Source of the DNA: Aspidapion aeneum
Taxonomy: Eukaryota; Arthropoda; Insecta; Coleoptera; Brentidae
Length of the DNA: 64,000 nt
Assembly: GCA_963576565.1 (NCBI GenBank)
Contig: OY755042.1
Coordinates: 100,372,185-100,436,184, forward strand
Reading direction: 5' to 3'
This document shows positions 11,132 to 22,746 of this stretch, one piece after another. The position numbers were made by a program, and so were the translations under genes. The stretch's first letter is position 1. Every line of letters starts with the position of its first letter. A model generated the notes under the pieces. That model was not told the DNA's origin. It worked only from the letters and a program-made list of their open reading frames with translations, and did no database searches.

Positions 11132-12415
11132 CAGGGTGTCTCTAAAAGGTCTGTACAAAATCTTAGCACATATTCCTGAGGTCCAAATAAGTCGATTTAA
11201 AACAACTTACCTCAGTCCGAAATTACTCTGTTTTTTATTTTAATTGAACCAAGTGAAATTATTTTCCCAGAAATTGACTGAATACATACCGAAAATGACT
11301 AAACGACAAAAAAAAAACTAATTTACGGACTAAATTTAATCCTTAAAGGTAGCAGCAAAATCTTTCGAACCAAAATAATTTCAATATTCCATTGCGACAA
11401 CTAACACTGAAAACGGAAATATGTATCTCGAAAACGGCTCACTCTAGCAGATTTTATCAAAAGTAGCTTTTTTGCTTAAAAAGGTTCAGGAAATTATTTT
11501 ATCAACAAAAAAATTTGAAAAATACACTGAGAAAAAAGTTATGGTAATTTTAAACCATAAGATGAGCATTGTTAAGCGCCCTTTTCGCATCCCAAAAAAC
11601 CATCGAGTACCAATTTTTAAAGTAATGCGTTGAGAAATGTTCATAAATTTTAATAAAATCGATTTTTAATTTTTAAATTCACCACCCTGTATCTCTGAAA
11701 CGGAGAAATTTTGGATTAAGGAAATTTGCACTAAATCGACTTATTTTAACCTCAGGCAGGGCTATCAAAATGGACGGGCCACGATCCTCCACTTTGTTGA
11801 CGTCAGATCCGGGGCTGATTCTTTTTTGATGGTCACGTTACGACACAGCTGATTGTCTTTAAAATATTGAAGTTGGAATGACGGTTCATGGATATTTGAT
11901 TTTTTTTTAAATAAAGCCGTTTTTGAGATTGTTTTTACTTTATTCTGGCAGAACAATTTTTTTTAAATGTATAGTAAGCCCTAATTTTTCATAGCCGCTT
12001 CATAAGCTCACACAAAAATTAAGTTTAAAGCAGAAGCGAATGTGACAATCACATATGACAAAGTCAAATACATGTCAAATATAACAGTTGGCATGTCGTA
12101 CATGGCGGGTAATTTGAATTCAAAATAAGGAATGCTAAATCTTGAAGATTTTAACCTTTTAATCATGTTGCTTCCTTACTAACCTTTGGTGGAATATCGG
12201 GATGGTGTATGAGCATATTTCACTGAAATTTTGCGGAAATCTGTAGTGCCATTTTGAAAATATCATGAAAAAACATCTGACCTCCCATAAGACCCAATGT
12301 AAAATTCAGCCCCGGGAGAACAGCTGATTTTTTCAGGGTCGTGGCCTCTATTTTTGTGTTGGCCTTGCCTCAGGAATATGAGCTAAGGTTCTGTACAGAC
12401 CTTTTAGAGACCCTG
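11132..12415. mobile_element. MITE with TA duplication, split by copy D
   Basis: Ends CAGGGTGTCTCTAAAAGGTC (left) and, inverted, CAGGGTCTCTAAAAGGTCTG (right). Inverted similarity runs about 85 bases through CATATTCCTGAGG and TAAGTCGATTTA. TA lies at 11130-11131 and 12416-12417. The right arm is interrupted at CCTCAGG by the 11757-12367 insertion; the left arm shows the uninterrupted form (CATATTCCTGAGGTCC). Insertion order is therefore clear: this element first, copy D later. Confidence 0.85.
11757..12367 (+). mobile_element. 610-bp family copy D
   Basis: Full-length 611-bp copy, CAGGGCTATC to GTTGGCCTTG, with the 7-bp duplication CCTCAGG at 11750-11756 and 12368-12374. Contains TGACGTCA at 11798. 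It is nested in the TIR of the 11132-12415 MITE. Very similar to copies A, B and F. Confidence 0.92.
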
Positions 12416-12417
12416 TA

Positions 12418-12690
12418 TATTAAAAAGTAAACATGTAACGTTGGTATAAAATTAAAGGTCTGTCATTGTCTCTGGATAAAAAGATTGTGACTGTAGGTTG
12501 ACAAAAAAAACAAACAGATAAAAACAACTCAAAGTCATGCCATTTTTCAGATTTTTTTTGTTGCTGTCAGTATGCATATGATAAATAAAGAGGTTGGAAA
12601 TGTCACAAAAGTGTAACAAATTTACCAAAATGTATATTTTTGTATTTTTAAATCAGTTTTCAGAATTGCAAATAGTTTCAGAAACTTTTT
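12418..12690. repeat. Dispersed family, uninterrupted (empty-site) form
   Basis: Holds GTCTCTGGATAAAAAGAT, GACTGTAGGTTGACA and then AAACAGATAAAAACAACTCA directly. The paralogue at 5180-5870 has copy A inserted at this GTTGACA. The local sequence is therefore the pre-insertion state. Confidence 0.8.
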
Positions 12691-14430
12691 ACCCGCGCCT
12701 AGTAGGTGTCCCGTGCAATTGCTTGGGGAAGCTGTTTTTGCGCTTTTTTTAACTGCAAAGATTTTGATACACAAACGACTCAATACCAAAATAACATAAA
12801 AAAGGAGTACTAATATCCTACATTTTTATCTAAACTCTCCTAGTTTCACCATTCTGCCAAAAAATATATTTATTTTTTATCATTTTAAAAACAGCTTAGT
12901 GTTTAGAGCTATTTAAAAAACTTTGAGAAACTTTCTAAACTGCGCTCCGTAAAAGTATACAGGAGCGTGTAAAGAGCTGGTTTTGTGTTTTTTTCTTCGG
13001 TAGAGATTCTAATACATATTTGTTGCTTTTAAACGAGTTAATACAAAAACACATAAATAAAAAAATTTGTAATAATATCCTACATAATAGCTTTTCAAAA
13101 TCTTTTTAAACAATTAAAAGCAGTTTGGATCTTTTTAAATTTTGAAATCAGTTTCTTCAAAATCTTTGAGGCACTCTAAACTACGCTGCATAAGTGTCCA
13201 GAACAGGTACGTAAGGCGGAGCTGTTTTTGCGCTTTTTTCTACCGAGAGTTTCCAATACATAATTCTTTGCTTAAACGAGTTAAACACATTTTTTAGTGT
13301 GAAAATCTCCCAAAAATATTTTTTTAAAGAAGTTTATAGCATTTTAAAAGACTTTGAGAAACTTTCTTAACTACGCTATGTATGTGTGCAGGGCAGGTGC
13401 GGAGGGGGGAACTGTTTACGCGCTATTTTCAATAGCTGTTACATATATTTTTTAAACAAGTTAATACATAAAAAAAACCTTAGTATAAATATCCTACCCT
13501 AATATCTGAAACGCTTCTCGTTTCACAAATTTTCCAATTTAAAATTTTTATTTTAAAAGCAGTTTATAGCGTTTTAAAAAATTTTGAGACACAATTGCAC
13601 AGCGTATGTGTCCAGGACAGGTTCTTAGAGACACCATGCTGCTTTTGCATTTTTTCTTCTGTAGAGACTGTAATGCATATTATTCTTTGTTTTAAAAGGG
13701 TTAATAAATGACATAAAGAAAAAAATGTTTTAACAGGTATCCTACTGTAATATCGAAAACTCTTCTCTTGTCACAAACCTCCCAATAATATTTTTTTATC
13801 TTTTTGAAAGCAGTTAACAGCGTTTCTAAACACTTTTAGAAACTTTAAACTAGGCTGCGTAAATGTACAAAACAAGTGCGTAAGGGAGAGCTGTTTTTGC
13901 GCTTTTTCTACCCCAGAGATTCCGATGCATAATTCTTTGGTTACGAGTTAATACATGCAACACATTTTTTAGTGTGAACATCGTGCTTTTTATCTAAAAC
14001 TCTTTGGGTTTCACAAACCTCTCAAAAAATATATTTTTTAAATTATTTTGAAACAAGTTTTTAGCATTTTAAAAAACTTTGAGAAACGCTACGTGTGTGT
14101 GTGCAGGTGCGTAGGAGGGAACTGTTCAAATATTATTTTTAACAGCAAAAAAAATAAAGATTTTTTTTTGTTTTAAGAAACTCTAAGAAACTTTCTAGGG
14201 AGATCTTGCTGTTAAGAAAAGACATAGAGAAAAAAAATTGTATTAATATCCTACCTTAAAGTCTAAAACTCTTCTGGTTTCACAAATCTTCCAAAAAATA
14301 TGTTTTTATAATCATGAAAGCAGTTTACAGCGTTTTAAAAAACTTTGAGAAACTTTCTAAATTGCGATGCGTAAGTGTCCAGGACAGGTGCGTGAGGGGG
14401 AGCTGTTTTCACAGTGGAGTTGCGTTGTTA
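12691..14430. repeat. Degenerate tandem array, ~240-bp unit, about 8 units
   Basis: The anchor word (A)GCTGTTTTTGCGC or a close variant recurs near 12729, 12972, 13219, 13408, 13640, 13888, 14122 and 14400, a period of about 190-280 and mostly 235-247. Each unit also carries CTNCGTAxGTGTCCAGGACAGG, an AAACGAGTTAATACA block and CTTTGAGAAACTTTCTAA. Units are strongly diverged, indicating age. One orphan unit lies at 10840-11045. No coding sequence. Confidence 0.8.
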
Positions 14431-14664
14431 ACTATCAAAAGAAGTTCTTGTTGCAGCGGTGAACAGTTTCCACAACACTCCAAAAGCTCGAATCTGCGCT
14501 TCTGCTGTTTTCCGGAAAGCGACGCACCGAAGTTTCTCTTTTTTACCATCTATATGTATAGGTATAAATAAGCTTTGTACCTGACTACGTACTTAAAAAA
14601 ATAGGGGGGTTTCGTTTTTAGATCATTTTTACCTTTCGTGCGTGCGCGGCAATGGCTAGGCAAG

Positions 14665-15235
14665 ACGATGAAAATACTCTGCCAATATATGGGCCCCTAA
14701 GCTCACACTAGGTACTATAGTTATAGTGTACGTGTGAGCTAATATAACTAAAAACTGAAATATATTTTATTCAAATCGAGACTAAATTACCTTTTGTTTG
14801 ATACCACACAAGCCATGTTTTGACTTAAACTCAAATTTTTGAAATCTACCCCCACTCTTAAAAAAAACAAAAAACTAAAATGTATTTTGTTAAACTCCGG
14901 ACTCAATTACCTTTCGTTTGATATCACACACGCCATATTTTCACTTAACCTCTAATTTTTAAAATATACCCCCACTTTTTTTTAAATAAATTAAAATGTA
15001 TTTTGTTTAACTGCAGACTCAATTACCTTTCGTTTGATATCACACACGCCATATTTTCACATAAACTCTAATTTGTGAAATCTACCCCCACCCTTTTATT
15101 TGGTTTGTGTTCGGTAGATTTTGTTCATTTTTAAATGGGACCATCTCGACCCAAGACCCAGCCTAGGTACCAAATTTCATTAAAATCGGCCAAGCGGTTT
15201 TTGAGTTATGCGCGTTGGTCGTTACAGACAGACAT

Positions 15236-15277
<42 letters not shown>

Positions 15278-15417
15278 GGCGCAACAAAAAAGTTTCAAAA
15301 TCATCTGAAACGCAATAATATATAAAAAATTTTGAAATCGGAGCAACTTTTTTTTTCTCGAAAAATTTAGGATCACCATAGCTCACACTACTATAGTATA
15401 GTATATGTGTGAGCTAA
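14665..15417 (-). mobile_element. Hairpin-ended tandem-repeat element, copy 1
   Basis: Bounded by hairpins AGCTCACAC...GTGTGAGCT at 14700-14740 and 15380-15415. Between them are about 3.5 tandem ~115-bp units (CCTTTCGTTTGATATCACAC, GCCATATTTTCACTTAA, ATCTACCCCCACCC), then TCTCGACCCAAGACCC, AATCGGCCAAGCGG and an imperfect (ACAG)n at 15226-15278. Terminal hairpins, central tandem repeats and a microsatellite recall Helentron/DINE-1-type non-autonomous elements; this assignment is inference. Other copies are at 44600-45225, 51137-53270 and 56570-57150. Confidence 0.7.
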
Positions 15418-15693
15418 AAATACTAGATAAAGCCGAAAATATGTTATTCGGGTGTATTTAGAACCATCTAAGCAATCTCGTCGTGACGTCTGTCCGTGTA
15501 TGTGTGTGTATGTCTGTCCGGCCCAAGATAGCTCCGGAACCGATTTTAAAAAATGAATAAAATGCTAACTCTTTACCGGAGCAAAAATTTGTGTCATAAC
15601 CCAAAACTTTGTAGAAGCTTTGGCTTATGAGATATTTACAAAAAACTGTTTTCAAGGCTAATTTATTATGGCTTCACTTGAAGTGTGTCAATA

Positions 15694-16579
15694 CGAGGTC
15701 TGGCTATTAAATAACGAGACTGGTTACGAAAAAGGGTTTTATTTAAAAAAATATTCTACATTTGAATGCTCCCCTTCAATATACTCCCCTCCCCTCGCCA
15801 CACACCTTTCTATACGTTTTTTCTATTGATCGAAGCAGTGCTGGAAGTCTTCTTTGGTGAGGGCCTTTATGAGCTCTGCCGTTTTTTGCTTTACCGCTTC
15901 CATCAACTCAAATCAGGCCCCTTTCAAAGCAGATTTTATCTTCGGAAACAAAAAAAAGTCGCACGGTGCCAAATCTGGTGAGTACGGGTGTTTGAGCAAT
16001 GGAGTGCACTTACTGGCCAAATACTGCTTCACAGATAGTGCGTTATGGGCAGGTGCGTTGTCCTGGTGCAAAATCCACGAGTTGTTCTTCCACAACTCGG
16101 GCCGTTTTTTACGAACTCGTTCTCGCAGTGTTGCCAAAACTGACCAAGAGTAAGTCTGGTTGACAGCCTGACCCCCTGAAACCCATTCAGTTATCTGCAC
16201 GCACAATTTGGTTGATTTTGGTCACTGTTTCCAGAGTTGAAACAGTCACAGGGCGACCTGGGCGCTGGTCATCTTCAGTGGTCCCTCGGCCCTCACTAAA
16301 TCGCTTACACCACTTAAAAACACGCGCACGAGATAAAAAATGGTCCCCAAAGGCCTCTTGCAGCAATTTATAGTACTCAGTCGGAGTTTTTTTCAATTTA
16401 ACGGGAAATTTGAGATTGATACGTGGCTCCTGTTTTTCGTCACATATGGTTTTCGGCACGAGAAAAAAACACGTGCATAGACAAGATATCTAGATACCCA
16501 ACGCACTCTTCGTTTTTTACCCCACCCGTCTAGGGCGCCATGTAGGTGCGCAGTCTCGTTATTTAATAGTCAGACCTCG
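15694..16579 (-). mobile_element. mariner element, internally deleted
   Basis: Ends CGAGGTCTGGCTATTAAATA and the inverse TATTTAATAGTCAGACCTCG match over about 29 bases with one mismatch. TA lies at 15692-15693 and 16580-16581. The length is 886 bp, against about 1.3 kb for a full mariner. The encoded transposase lacks its middle part, so it is non-autonomous. Confidence 0.93.
15913..16459 (-). pseudogene. mariner transposase, deleted and frameshifted
   Basis: Seen: the N-terminal piece (16459 down to about 16190) begins MPKTICDEKQEPRINLKF and contains the helix-turn-helix region with SRARVFKWCKRFSEGR and DDQRPGRP, ending KINQIVRADN. The second piece, in another frame (about 16206 down to 15913), contains GGQAVNQTYSWSVL, RKKRPELWKNNSW, HQDNAPAH and YSPDLAPCDFFLFPK. 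Known: mariner transposases are about 345 residues and use a DD34D triad. The second and third aspartates are visible (HQDNAPAH, APCDF). The first, expected in the deleted middle, is missing. Inference: a roughly 100-residue internal deletion plus frame change made an inactive copy; the intact TIRs could still be mobilised in trans. Confidence 0.95.
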
Positions 16580-16880
16580 TATGTGTATTTTTTTCCGGTA
16601 ACGCGATAGCTCCTAAACCGCTGAACCGATTTTCATAAAATTTTCAGGTAAAGTAGATTTCGGCCCAAGTTCATTCACGCTAATGACTTAAAAAATTAAA
16701 TAAAATGCTAACTCTTTAACAGAGCATCGCATTAATATGTGTTTTTCGAAATATAGTAGAATTTGCTCAATAATTTGTGTCATAACCCAAAGCTTTGTAG
16801 GAGCTTTAGCTTAGATATTTACAAAAAACTGTTTTCAAGGGTGATTAATTATGGCTTCACTTAAAGTGTGCCAATATGCT

Positions 16881-17204
16881 AGCTAGGAAGGTATCAGATT
16901 CGTCATGGATCCATTTCTTTTTTAGAATTTCATCAATCTGTATTTTGTCATCGGAAGCCTGAAAACAAACAAAAAAGCATTATTTTGACTCCCCAAACAA
17001 TATCATATTGAAATTTTTGCTCTTTTTAGCTCAACCGCGACAAAGAAAATATTTGAATATTCCAAAAAATGTATTATTCCTGGTTATACATACTTAAGAG
17101 TTTTTGTGTAAGAGTGCTAAAACAGTGTACAGGGTGCTCTCACTAAATAAATTTCCATTTAGGGTATAACACACAGGTGCACACGTCTGTTGCGCATTGT
17201 TATT
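16881..17204. other. No gene recognised
   Basis: AT-rich. GTACAGGGTGCTCTCACTAA near 17130 resembles a MITE end, but no partner was found. Confidence 0.45.
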
Positions 17205-18885
17205 TGGGGGCACGGCAGTGCCTCGCCAAGTTCACGTAAACTGCTGTAACATCTTTTCTTGAAATATTTCAGCCCATATTTGATCTTTCTAAAACTCTTC
17301 TTCGAAATGAGCTACAAAACTCAAACTTTGCAAAGTCGTAGATTTGACAACCCCTCCAAGTTTTAAAGTAGTTACGAAATTTTAAAAAACGTAGAAATTG
17401 CCACTCACTCACTCATGTATGTTCGAAATAATGACCTTTATCGAGATCTAAAAATCGAAACTGTAGCAGAGACTATAAAAAAGTACGCAAAAAGTCATGA
17501 AGATAGACTCCATCGGCGTTTGAATGTGGAAGCAATTCAGCTTCTAGACAATACAATGCTAGTTCGAAGACAAAAATGAGTGAAGCCGTTTAAGCTAGTA
17601 AGCTAAGTGAATTACATCAAACAAAATAATGCTATAAACACAACACAATTGAGAGTTACAGACCAAACAAAGCGGGGAGAACTGTTGAGTGAACCCTAAG
17701 TTTAAATATGGCTTTTCTAGTAAATTAAGTTAAAAAAAAATTGCTAATTAGTCTTACTGACTAGATTGTAATACAATAAACACAATTTGTTTGACAAATA
17801 AAACAAAACTCACTCAAGTATAAAAAAACCCCAAAATTCAAATGTAATGTAAAGTTATGTAAAAGTAACATTGCGCACTTCCAGAAACGTTAGAGAGCTG
17901 AGCTTTTGCAGACTGATAGTATGTATGATAAAACTATAGGAAAAAATTCAAAAACCCCAATTTGCTTCCCTTCCCTATAAATGTAAAATTATGTAAAAGT
18001 AACAATTACCACTTTCAGAGACGCTAGAGGGCTGAGCTTTGGAAGGGCGATAGGAACTATGATCAAACTATTTAAAAAAATTAAAAAACCTCAAAATTTT
18101 AATTAACTTCTCTCCCCTATAAATATAAAGTTATCTAAAAGTAATATTGCCCACTTCCAGAAACGCTAGAGAGCTGAGCTTTTAAAGACTGATAAAAACC
18201 ATGATAAAAGTATAGAAAAAAATTTAAAAACCATAATATTTAAATTTACTTTCCTCCTCTATAAATAAAATTTATGTAAAAGTAACATTGCCCACTTTCA
18301 GGAACGCTAGATTTAGAAGGCTAATAGCAACTCTGATAAAACCATAGAAAAAAATTTTAATATTTCAAAATTTTTAATAAGGCAGTGCAAAAATTTTTAA
18401 CAATATTCCGCCTATTTTACTACTTTAAAACTTAAATATTATCCAAATCCTTTCAAAAAGAAGTTAAATCATAACAAAAATATTTTATGTTAAAAAAGCC
18501 GAAAATGGTATTCCGTAAAAAGAATTGAGATAAAATTAAAGCCAAGTTCTTCAATACAAATTTCAAAATAAAAGCTTCTTACTAGTTTGGAAATGTTTTT
18601 CTAATCTTGGCTATTACGGCTGCAAATGACTTTTAGGCAGTGGTAAATTGAACGTAAAGATGAAAATGTTTTTTTAAACTTTGCTATTACAGCCAAACTT
18701 CTTTATGTTCAATTTAGCACTGTGCCTAAGAGTCATTTGCAGTCGTAATAGCAAAGCTTAAAAAAAATATTTTCAAACTAGTAAGAATCTTTCATTTACT
18801 TTTATCTCAATTCTTTTTACAGAATACCATTTTCGCGCACTAGGTTGTTTTTACATGAAATGTTTTTGTTATGATTAAACTTTTT
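17205..18885 (+). repeat. Dispersed family Y, copy 1, with ~120-bp tandem units
   Basis: Begins with GGGCACGGCAGTGCCTCGCC and continues through TTTCAGCCCATATTTGA, CAACCCCTCCAAGTTT and GCCACTCACTCACTCA. At about 17826-18310 there are four tandem ~120-bp units, each with CCACTTCCAGAAACGCTAGA, GAGCTGAGCTTT, an ATGATAAAACTATAG-like block and CTCCCCTATAAATGTAAA. At 18580-18785 is an inverted repeat (CTAGTTTGGAAATG..., GGCTATTACGGCTGCAAATG) flanked by AGCCAAGTTCTTCAATACAA. Copies recur at 47585-48870 and 62690-63360. Its transposon class is unknown. Confidence 0.7.
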
Positions 18886-21340
18886 ACGCGGAAGAGCGTA
18901 AAACTTTCCGAAATTTCGCGTTTGGTATCTGCATAGTTTGGCAATGAGAAGCAGTTTTAATGGCCCCAGTGTACAATAACAATGACACAAAAATATTTCG
19001 GATGACCGAAAGACCAGTTTATGAATTCCTGAACTAGGTTAGAGTAAGAATGAGCATCACCCCACAGCAGGACCAATAGAGATGCCGAAATCAAGTGAGA
19101 TCGCATGCACAGCTTAACGTTCACCCGATTTTCAGGGAGTACTCCTTTTTACCCGTCCAAGCTGGAGAGGCAGCACCGCGGCAAACGCTCTGCCAAACAC
19201 AGCTAACTCAACTCCGGGATATTATTTTCGGCAGGCTGAAAACACAATCACAATCTGACCACATCTGACCTGCAAGGTATAGTTTTGCAAAGTCAGTTGA
19301 ACAAAGATAAAAGCCGACCATCGGCATATCCTTTATAGGAAGTGACATGGGCGGCGGTAGATATATTCATGAAAATTATTTCATTTAATTACGGCGTAAA
19401 CTTAAGAAATAAAAATAGATAATAAAACTTTCCTACACCTACTGGAACGACACTGATTTATTTTCTAACTCTGCAGACTGCCGACTAAAGGGGTTCCGAA
19501 AAGCACACCCGAAAGCAATTAAAAGCGCATCTCAAAAAAATCTGCCAATCAGGTGCCGTCCATCCACCTGGGCAGGGTAGAATGAAGTAAAATTTCATGA
19601 AATCGATAGAACCCCGTATTAGGTGTTATTCAAGTGACTTTGCAAAAACTATAATTCTCGTAATCGTGAGAAGTAATACCTCCTCTCGACCAAAAGCAAG
19701 CATGAAAACAGTCGCGCGCTGTTCAAATAGAGTGAATTTTGAACCGTTTTTACGAGTTTGCAGCAAAATCCGTACGAAGCCTATGCGTAATATAGGTCTT
19801 TTTCCATAATATGTAAGGACTCAGAGATAACTCAGTGCTTGCTATTGGTCAAAGTTTTTTTTCGCAAGGAGTCATAGTTGACATCGTCGTCAAACAAATT
19901 TAAAATTTGGAAAACCATCCTGTTTATAAGAAGTTTTGGGGGCTTTTTAAAATTTATTGCTAAAGTATCAGAAATAATGTTCTCCCTTGTGGTATGTTTT
20001 TCTTTAATTAATTCGAGACACGGGACAATTTTTATCCGACGAAAAAAGGCAGAGTTTTGTAAATAATGTTGGTAAGGGAAAGTTATCACCAATACCATGC
20101 CAATTTATGAGGTTCATAGCAGGGCAAGTACAGGGTCGGCCAAAATCGATGTTTTTGGGGGTTTTAGGTATTTCTAGCTGAGATAGATAAAAATGATTGA
20201 ATGTAGAGAATCCTAATGTCATATTGAACTTTATTTACCACTTTTAATTTTTAAGATGTTACACTAAAAAAAGTTCTGGAATCATACCGATCCAAATACC
20301 ATAATAACAGGTTACATAACCAGATAAGCAAATTTAGTTTTGCTGAATGTAAAGTTATCACTTATATCCAGTATATACTTACATAACAATATAGAAAGTC
20401 ACAAACGCAATGTGTTAAAATTGATGATTTTGAAATGGCGTAAAGTTTTTACATAGTAACTTTGAATAACTAATCCTGTAATGTGATGTAATTTTACAGA
20501 AATTTTTTTCAGTCGACCGAAAATAGTTATTTCTTTATAGAATGACCCTTTTATTTCTTTTTTCTATGTATTTTTTTAATTGATAATTTTTATTAATATT
20601 TTAATTTTTTTACAAATTGTTTGTAAATGAAAAAAAAAATAAAAATAAAACACAAAAATTAATTATTAAGAGTGATATATGAATATATATGAATTTTACG
20701 CTGATTTCAAAAATTTTAAAAATGAGGGTCATTCCATACGAAAAATAACAACTTTAAATAATATCTCAAAAACTGGCAGATAAAATTTAATTTAACAGTT
20801 GGATTCCTTATAAAAAAATAAAAGCGCAACTTATAGGTATAATACAAAGTTTTATTTTTTTTGATGAATGATCCTTTTTTTATAATTAAAATCAGCCTAT
20901 TGTTAAATTCTTATTAATTTTTATATTTAACATTTTCATTTTTAATTTATTTTTTATTTAGCTTTTTAATAAAAAGTGCGCCAAAAATTATATAATAAAA
21001 AAGGATACACACATATAAATAATAAAATATAAATTAAATTATAAAAAATAAACAAAAATAAAACATTTAGTGTTTTAAAGAAAATTTAAGGCTGTTTTTA
21101 AAACTCAAATCCAGTGACGTGTCGTATAGGGGGCCAGAGGGGGCTAACGCCCTAAAATCAACAAACAGACAATTTCTACCAGATAAATATTTTAAGAATA
21201 AAAAAAGTTATAGACGAGGTTATAGACCCAAATCTAAAATGCAGACATTTCAAAGAGCCCCTTTCACTTAAAATATCTCACAGAGAGCGGGTTGGTTTTC
21301 CTGTATCTCCCCTAGCATTTCCCAAACCCAGAAGTGTCAA
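18886..21340. other. No gene recognised; unique-looking then AT-rich
   Basis: 18900-19600 is more balanced in base composition and shows no repeat partner in the window; it could be host unique sequence. 20220-21070 is AT-rich and includes GGTCATTCCATACGAAAAA and ATATCTCAAAAACTGGCAGA, related to the arms of the 24-29 kb palindrome (25610-25700). Near 21115, CAGTGACGTGTCGTATAGGG resembles a hAT-like end. Short frames show no motif. Confidence 0.45.
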
Positions 21341-21461
21341 ATTTTAATCACCCTGTATAGTCAATTATTATTGAAGGATAATTAAAGTCCATATCATTAT
21401 TTTTGGGATAACTTTTTATGATTTGTTGTCGCTGGTCTATGTTATTTGTTAAGGGAACAGC

Positions 21462-22156
21462 TAGGGTATCCAAGTCCAGGGACCAAATATGTTTTCGGGA
21501 CTTCGGGACCAAATGTCAGGTCCCGGGACTGGTCCCGAAACTAAAATAAAAGTAATTAAATTAATTTAACACAGAACAGAACACAGGTTTATTGATATTG
21601 GTAAATGGTTAACATAAAATCAAATTGACAAATGTAGCAAATAAAAAGGTAAGTATAGGGAAAAATTACTTTTGTCCAAAGTGAGATTTAAGTGCCACGA
21701 GTGCATTTAAGGACTCATCATTTAATCTTAAACGAAGCTTGTTAAAAAACCGCCGGCCACTGAGAAAGCTCTCTCCGTTGGACGCTGGTAGGTAGTATAG
21801 TAAGTAAATGCTCGTAGCGTAGCAGCAAATATTGTCCTCGACAACCGCCATCCTCAAAAAGGACCATTTCTCGGTTTATTATTTTTGAAAATCGATCTGG
21901 TTTTGCACTTGATGACGTTTGTATGATTGCTCTTGTACTTGTTGAGGCAGTAGCAAATATTGCATTTTCAATAAATCCGTCTAACTTTTTTGCGATCCTG
22001 TCGCGTTCATGCAATAGACGGCGCTGCGTCACGGTTATTATGCATGTGTCTGGTATAATTTAGCGGTTTCGGGACCAAGTTGAGGTCCCGGGACCTCTTT
22101 TTTTAGGAAAAGTCCCGGGACCGTCCCGGGACCAAGTCCCGGTACTGGATACCCTA
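21462..22156 (-). mobile_element. Non-autonomous hAT element, 695 bp
   Basis: Ends TAGGGTATCCA and TGGATACCCTA are exact inverses. Flanks GGAACAGC (21454-21461) and GTAACAGC (22157-22164) form an 8-bp duplication with one mismatch. Just inside both ends are several copies of a palindrome-like word GGTCCCGGGACC and shorter CCCGGGAC variants (21520-21540 and 22084-22142), likely subterminal binding repeats. The centre holds the transposase tail. The empty-site relative at 29540-29575 supports the insertion. Confidence 0.9.
21666..22032 (-). pseudogene. hAT transposase C-terminal fragment
   Basis: Seen: two overlapping minus-strand frames. The upstream one (22032-21742) includes RDRIAKKLDGFIENAIFA and ends HLLTILPTSVQRRELSQW. 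The second (21857-21666) continues as FFNKLRLRLNDESLNALVAL and KSHFG. Known: hAT transposases end in a dimerisation domain with the pattern LLxIPPTSVxxERxFSxxG...KLRxRLxxExxxALxxL. Both halves are recognisable but lie in different frames, with a frameshift in the PTSV(E)AERAFS region. The DDE catalytic part is missing. Inference: remnant of the autonomous parent, carried inside the shortened element. Confidence 0.88.
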
Positions 22157-22210
22157 GTAACAGCTGATTACTATCAAAGAGTTATACCAAAAATTATGGA
22201 ATGAACTATA

Positions 22211-22726
22211 TTCTTGTCCTTTAAATTTGTGTAATAGTGGATGTGTTACATAGAAATCTGACGAAAATCTGTACGTTTGGATGTACATAAATATCAGGCA
22301 TGAAAGTTGTTAGTCTTTAAGCCTATCAATCATCCCGTGGGATTTCCCTGTAGGTGGTGGTAAACCACGTCAATATTAAATGGAAACAAAAAGATAATTT
22401 CCGATTTTTAAAGGGGTTTTCAAAGTACGATAAAAGTCTATAAAAATGTCAATAGTTAATTATTCAGATGCAAGAGATGCAGGAGCGTGCGGTCCATGTA
22501 AGCAAGGGAAACATTGCTTTCCCTAAAAAATCAAACACCACAAAAATAAATTGTAAAAAAAGTTTACTATTAAAACTTGACGTAATAGGGTATTTGCCAA
22601 ATTTTTAAAATGATACATAGGTCCCTAATTTGCTATGCAAAATTATTAAAATAGTCTATTTTATCATGACTACATTTAAAATCAAGTTTTCTAATTTCCG
22701 ATTTGAATTTGCCGCTAAAACGCTCA
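22211..22726. other. No gene recognised
   Basis: AT-rich sequence. Nothing that looks coding and no terminal repeats recognised. The left end of the following THAP-bearing unit could not be placed exactly and may start here. Confidence 0.45.
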
Positions 22727-22746
22727 TTTATAGCATGGAGTTGCAA

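Larger units (their letters stand above)
15418..16880. repeat. Tandem duplicated ~280-bp segment split by a mariner
   Basis: Two diverged direct copies (about 15480-15691 and 16582-16877) share GATAGCTCC, AAATGCTAACTCTTTA, TGTGTCATAACCCAAA, TTTACAAAAAACTGTTTTCA and TTATGGCTTCACTT. The mariner at 15694-16579 sits at the junction between them. The phrases GTGACGTCTGTCCGTGTATG and GAACCGATTTT relate this to the hairpin element at 44700-44780. Confidence 0.65.
21345..22210. mobile_element. MITE interrupted by a hAT element
   Basis: Left part CATATCATTATTTTTGGGAT and right part GAGTTATACCAAAAATTATG are inverted repeats of one MITE. The uninterrupted relative lies at 29459-29595 (CATATCATTATTTTTGAGAC, AAACAGCTGATAACTGTCAA). 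The hAT element at 21462-22156 lies at the AACAGC site between the arms. Confidence 0.72.

Noticed and set aside
15766..16153. Plus-strand frames of 71 and 99 codons
   Set aside because: They are antisense shadows of the mariner transposase on the minus strand.
17399..17420. CRISPR-like or other prokaryotic repeat arrays
   Set aside because: No array with regular spacers exists. Tandem repeats here are microsatellites or transposon sub-repeats in a eukaryotic context.
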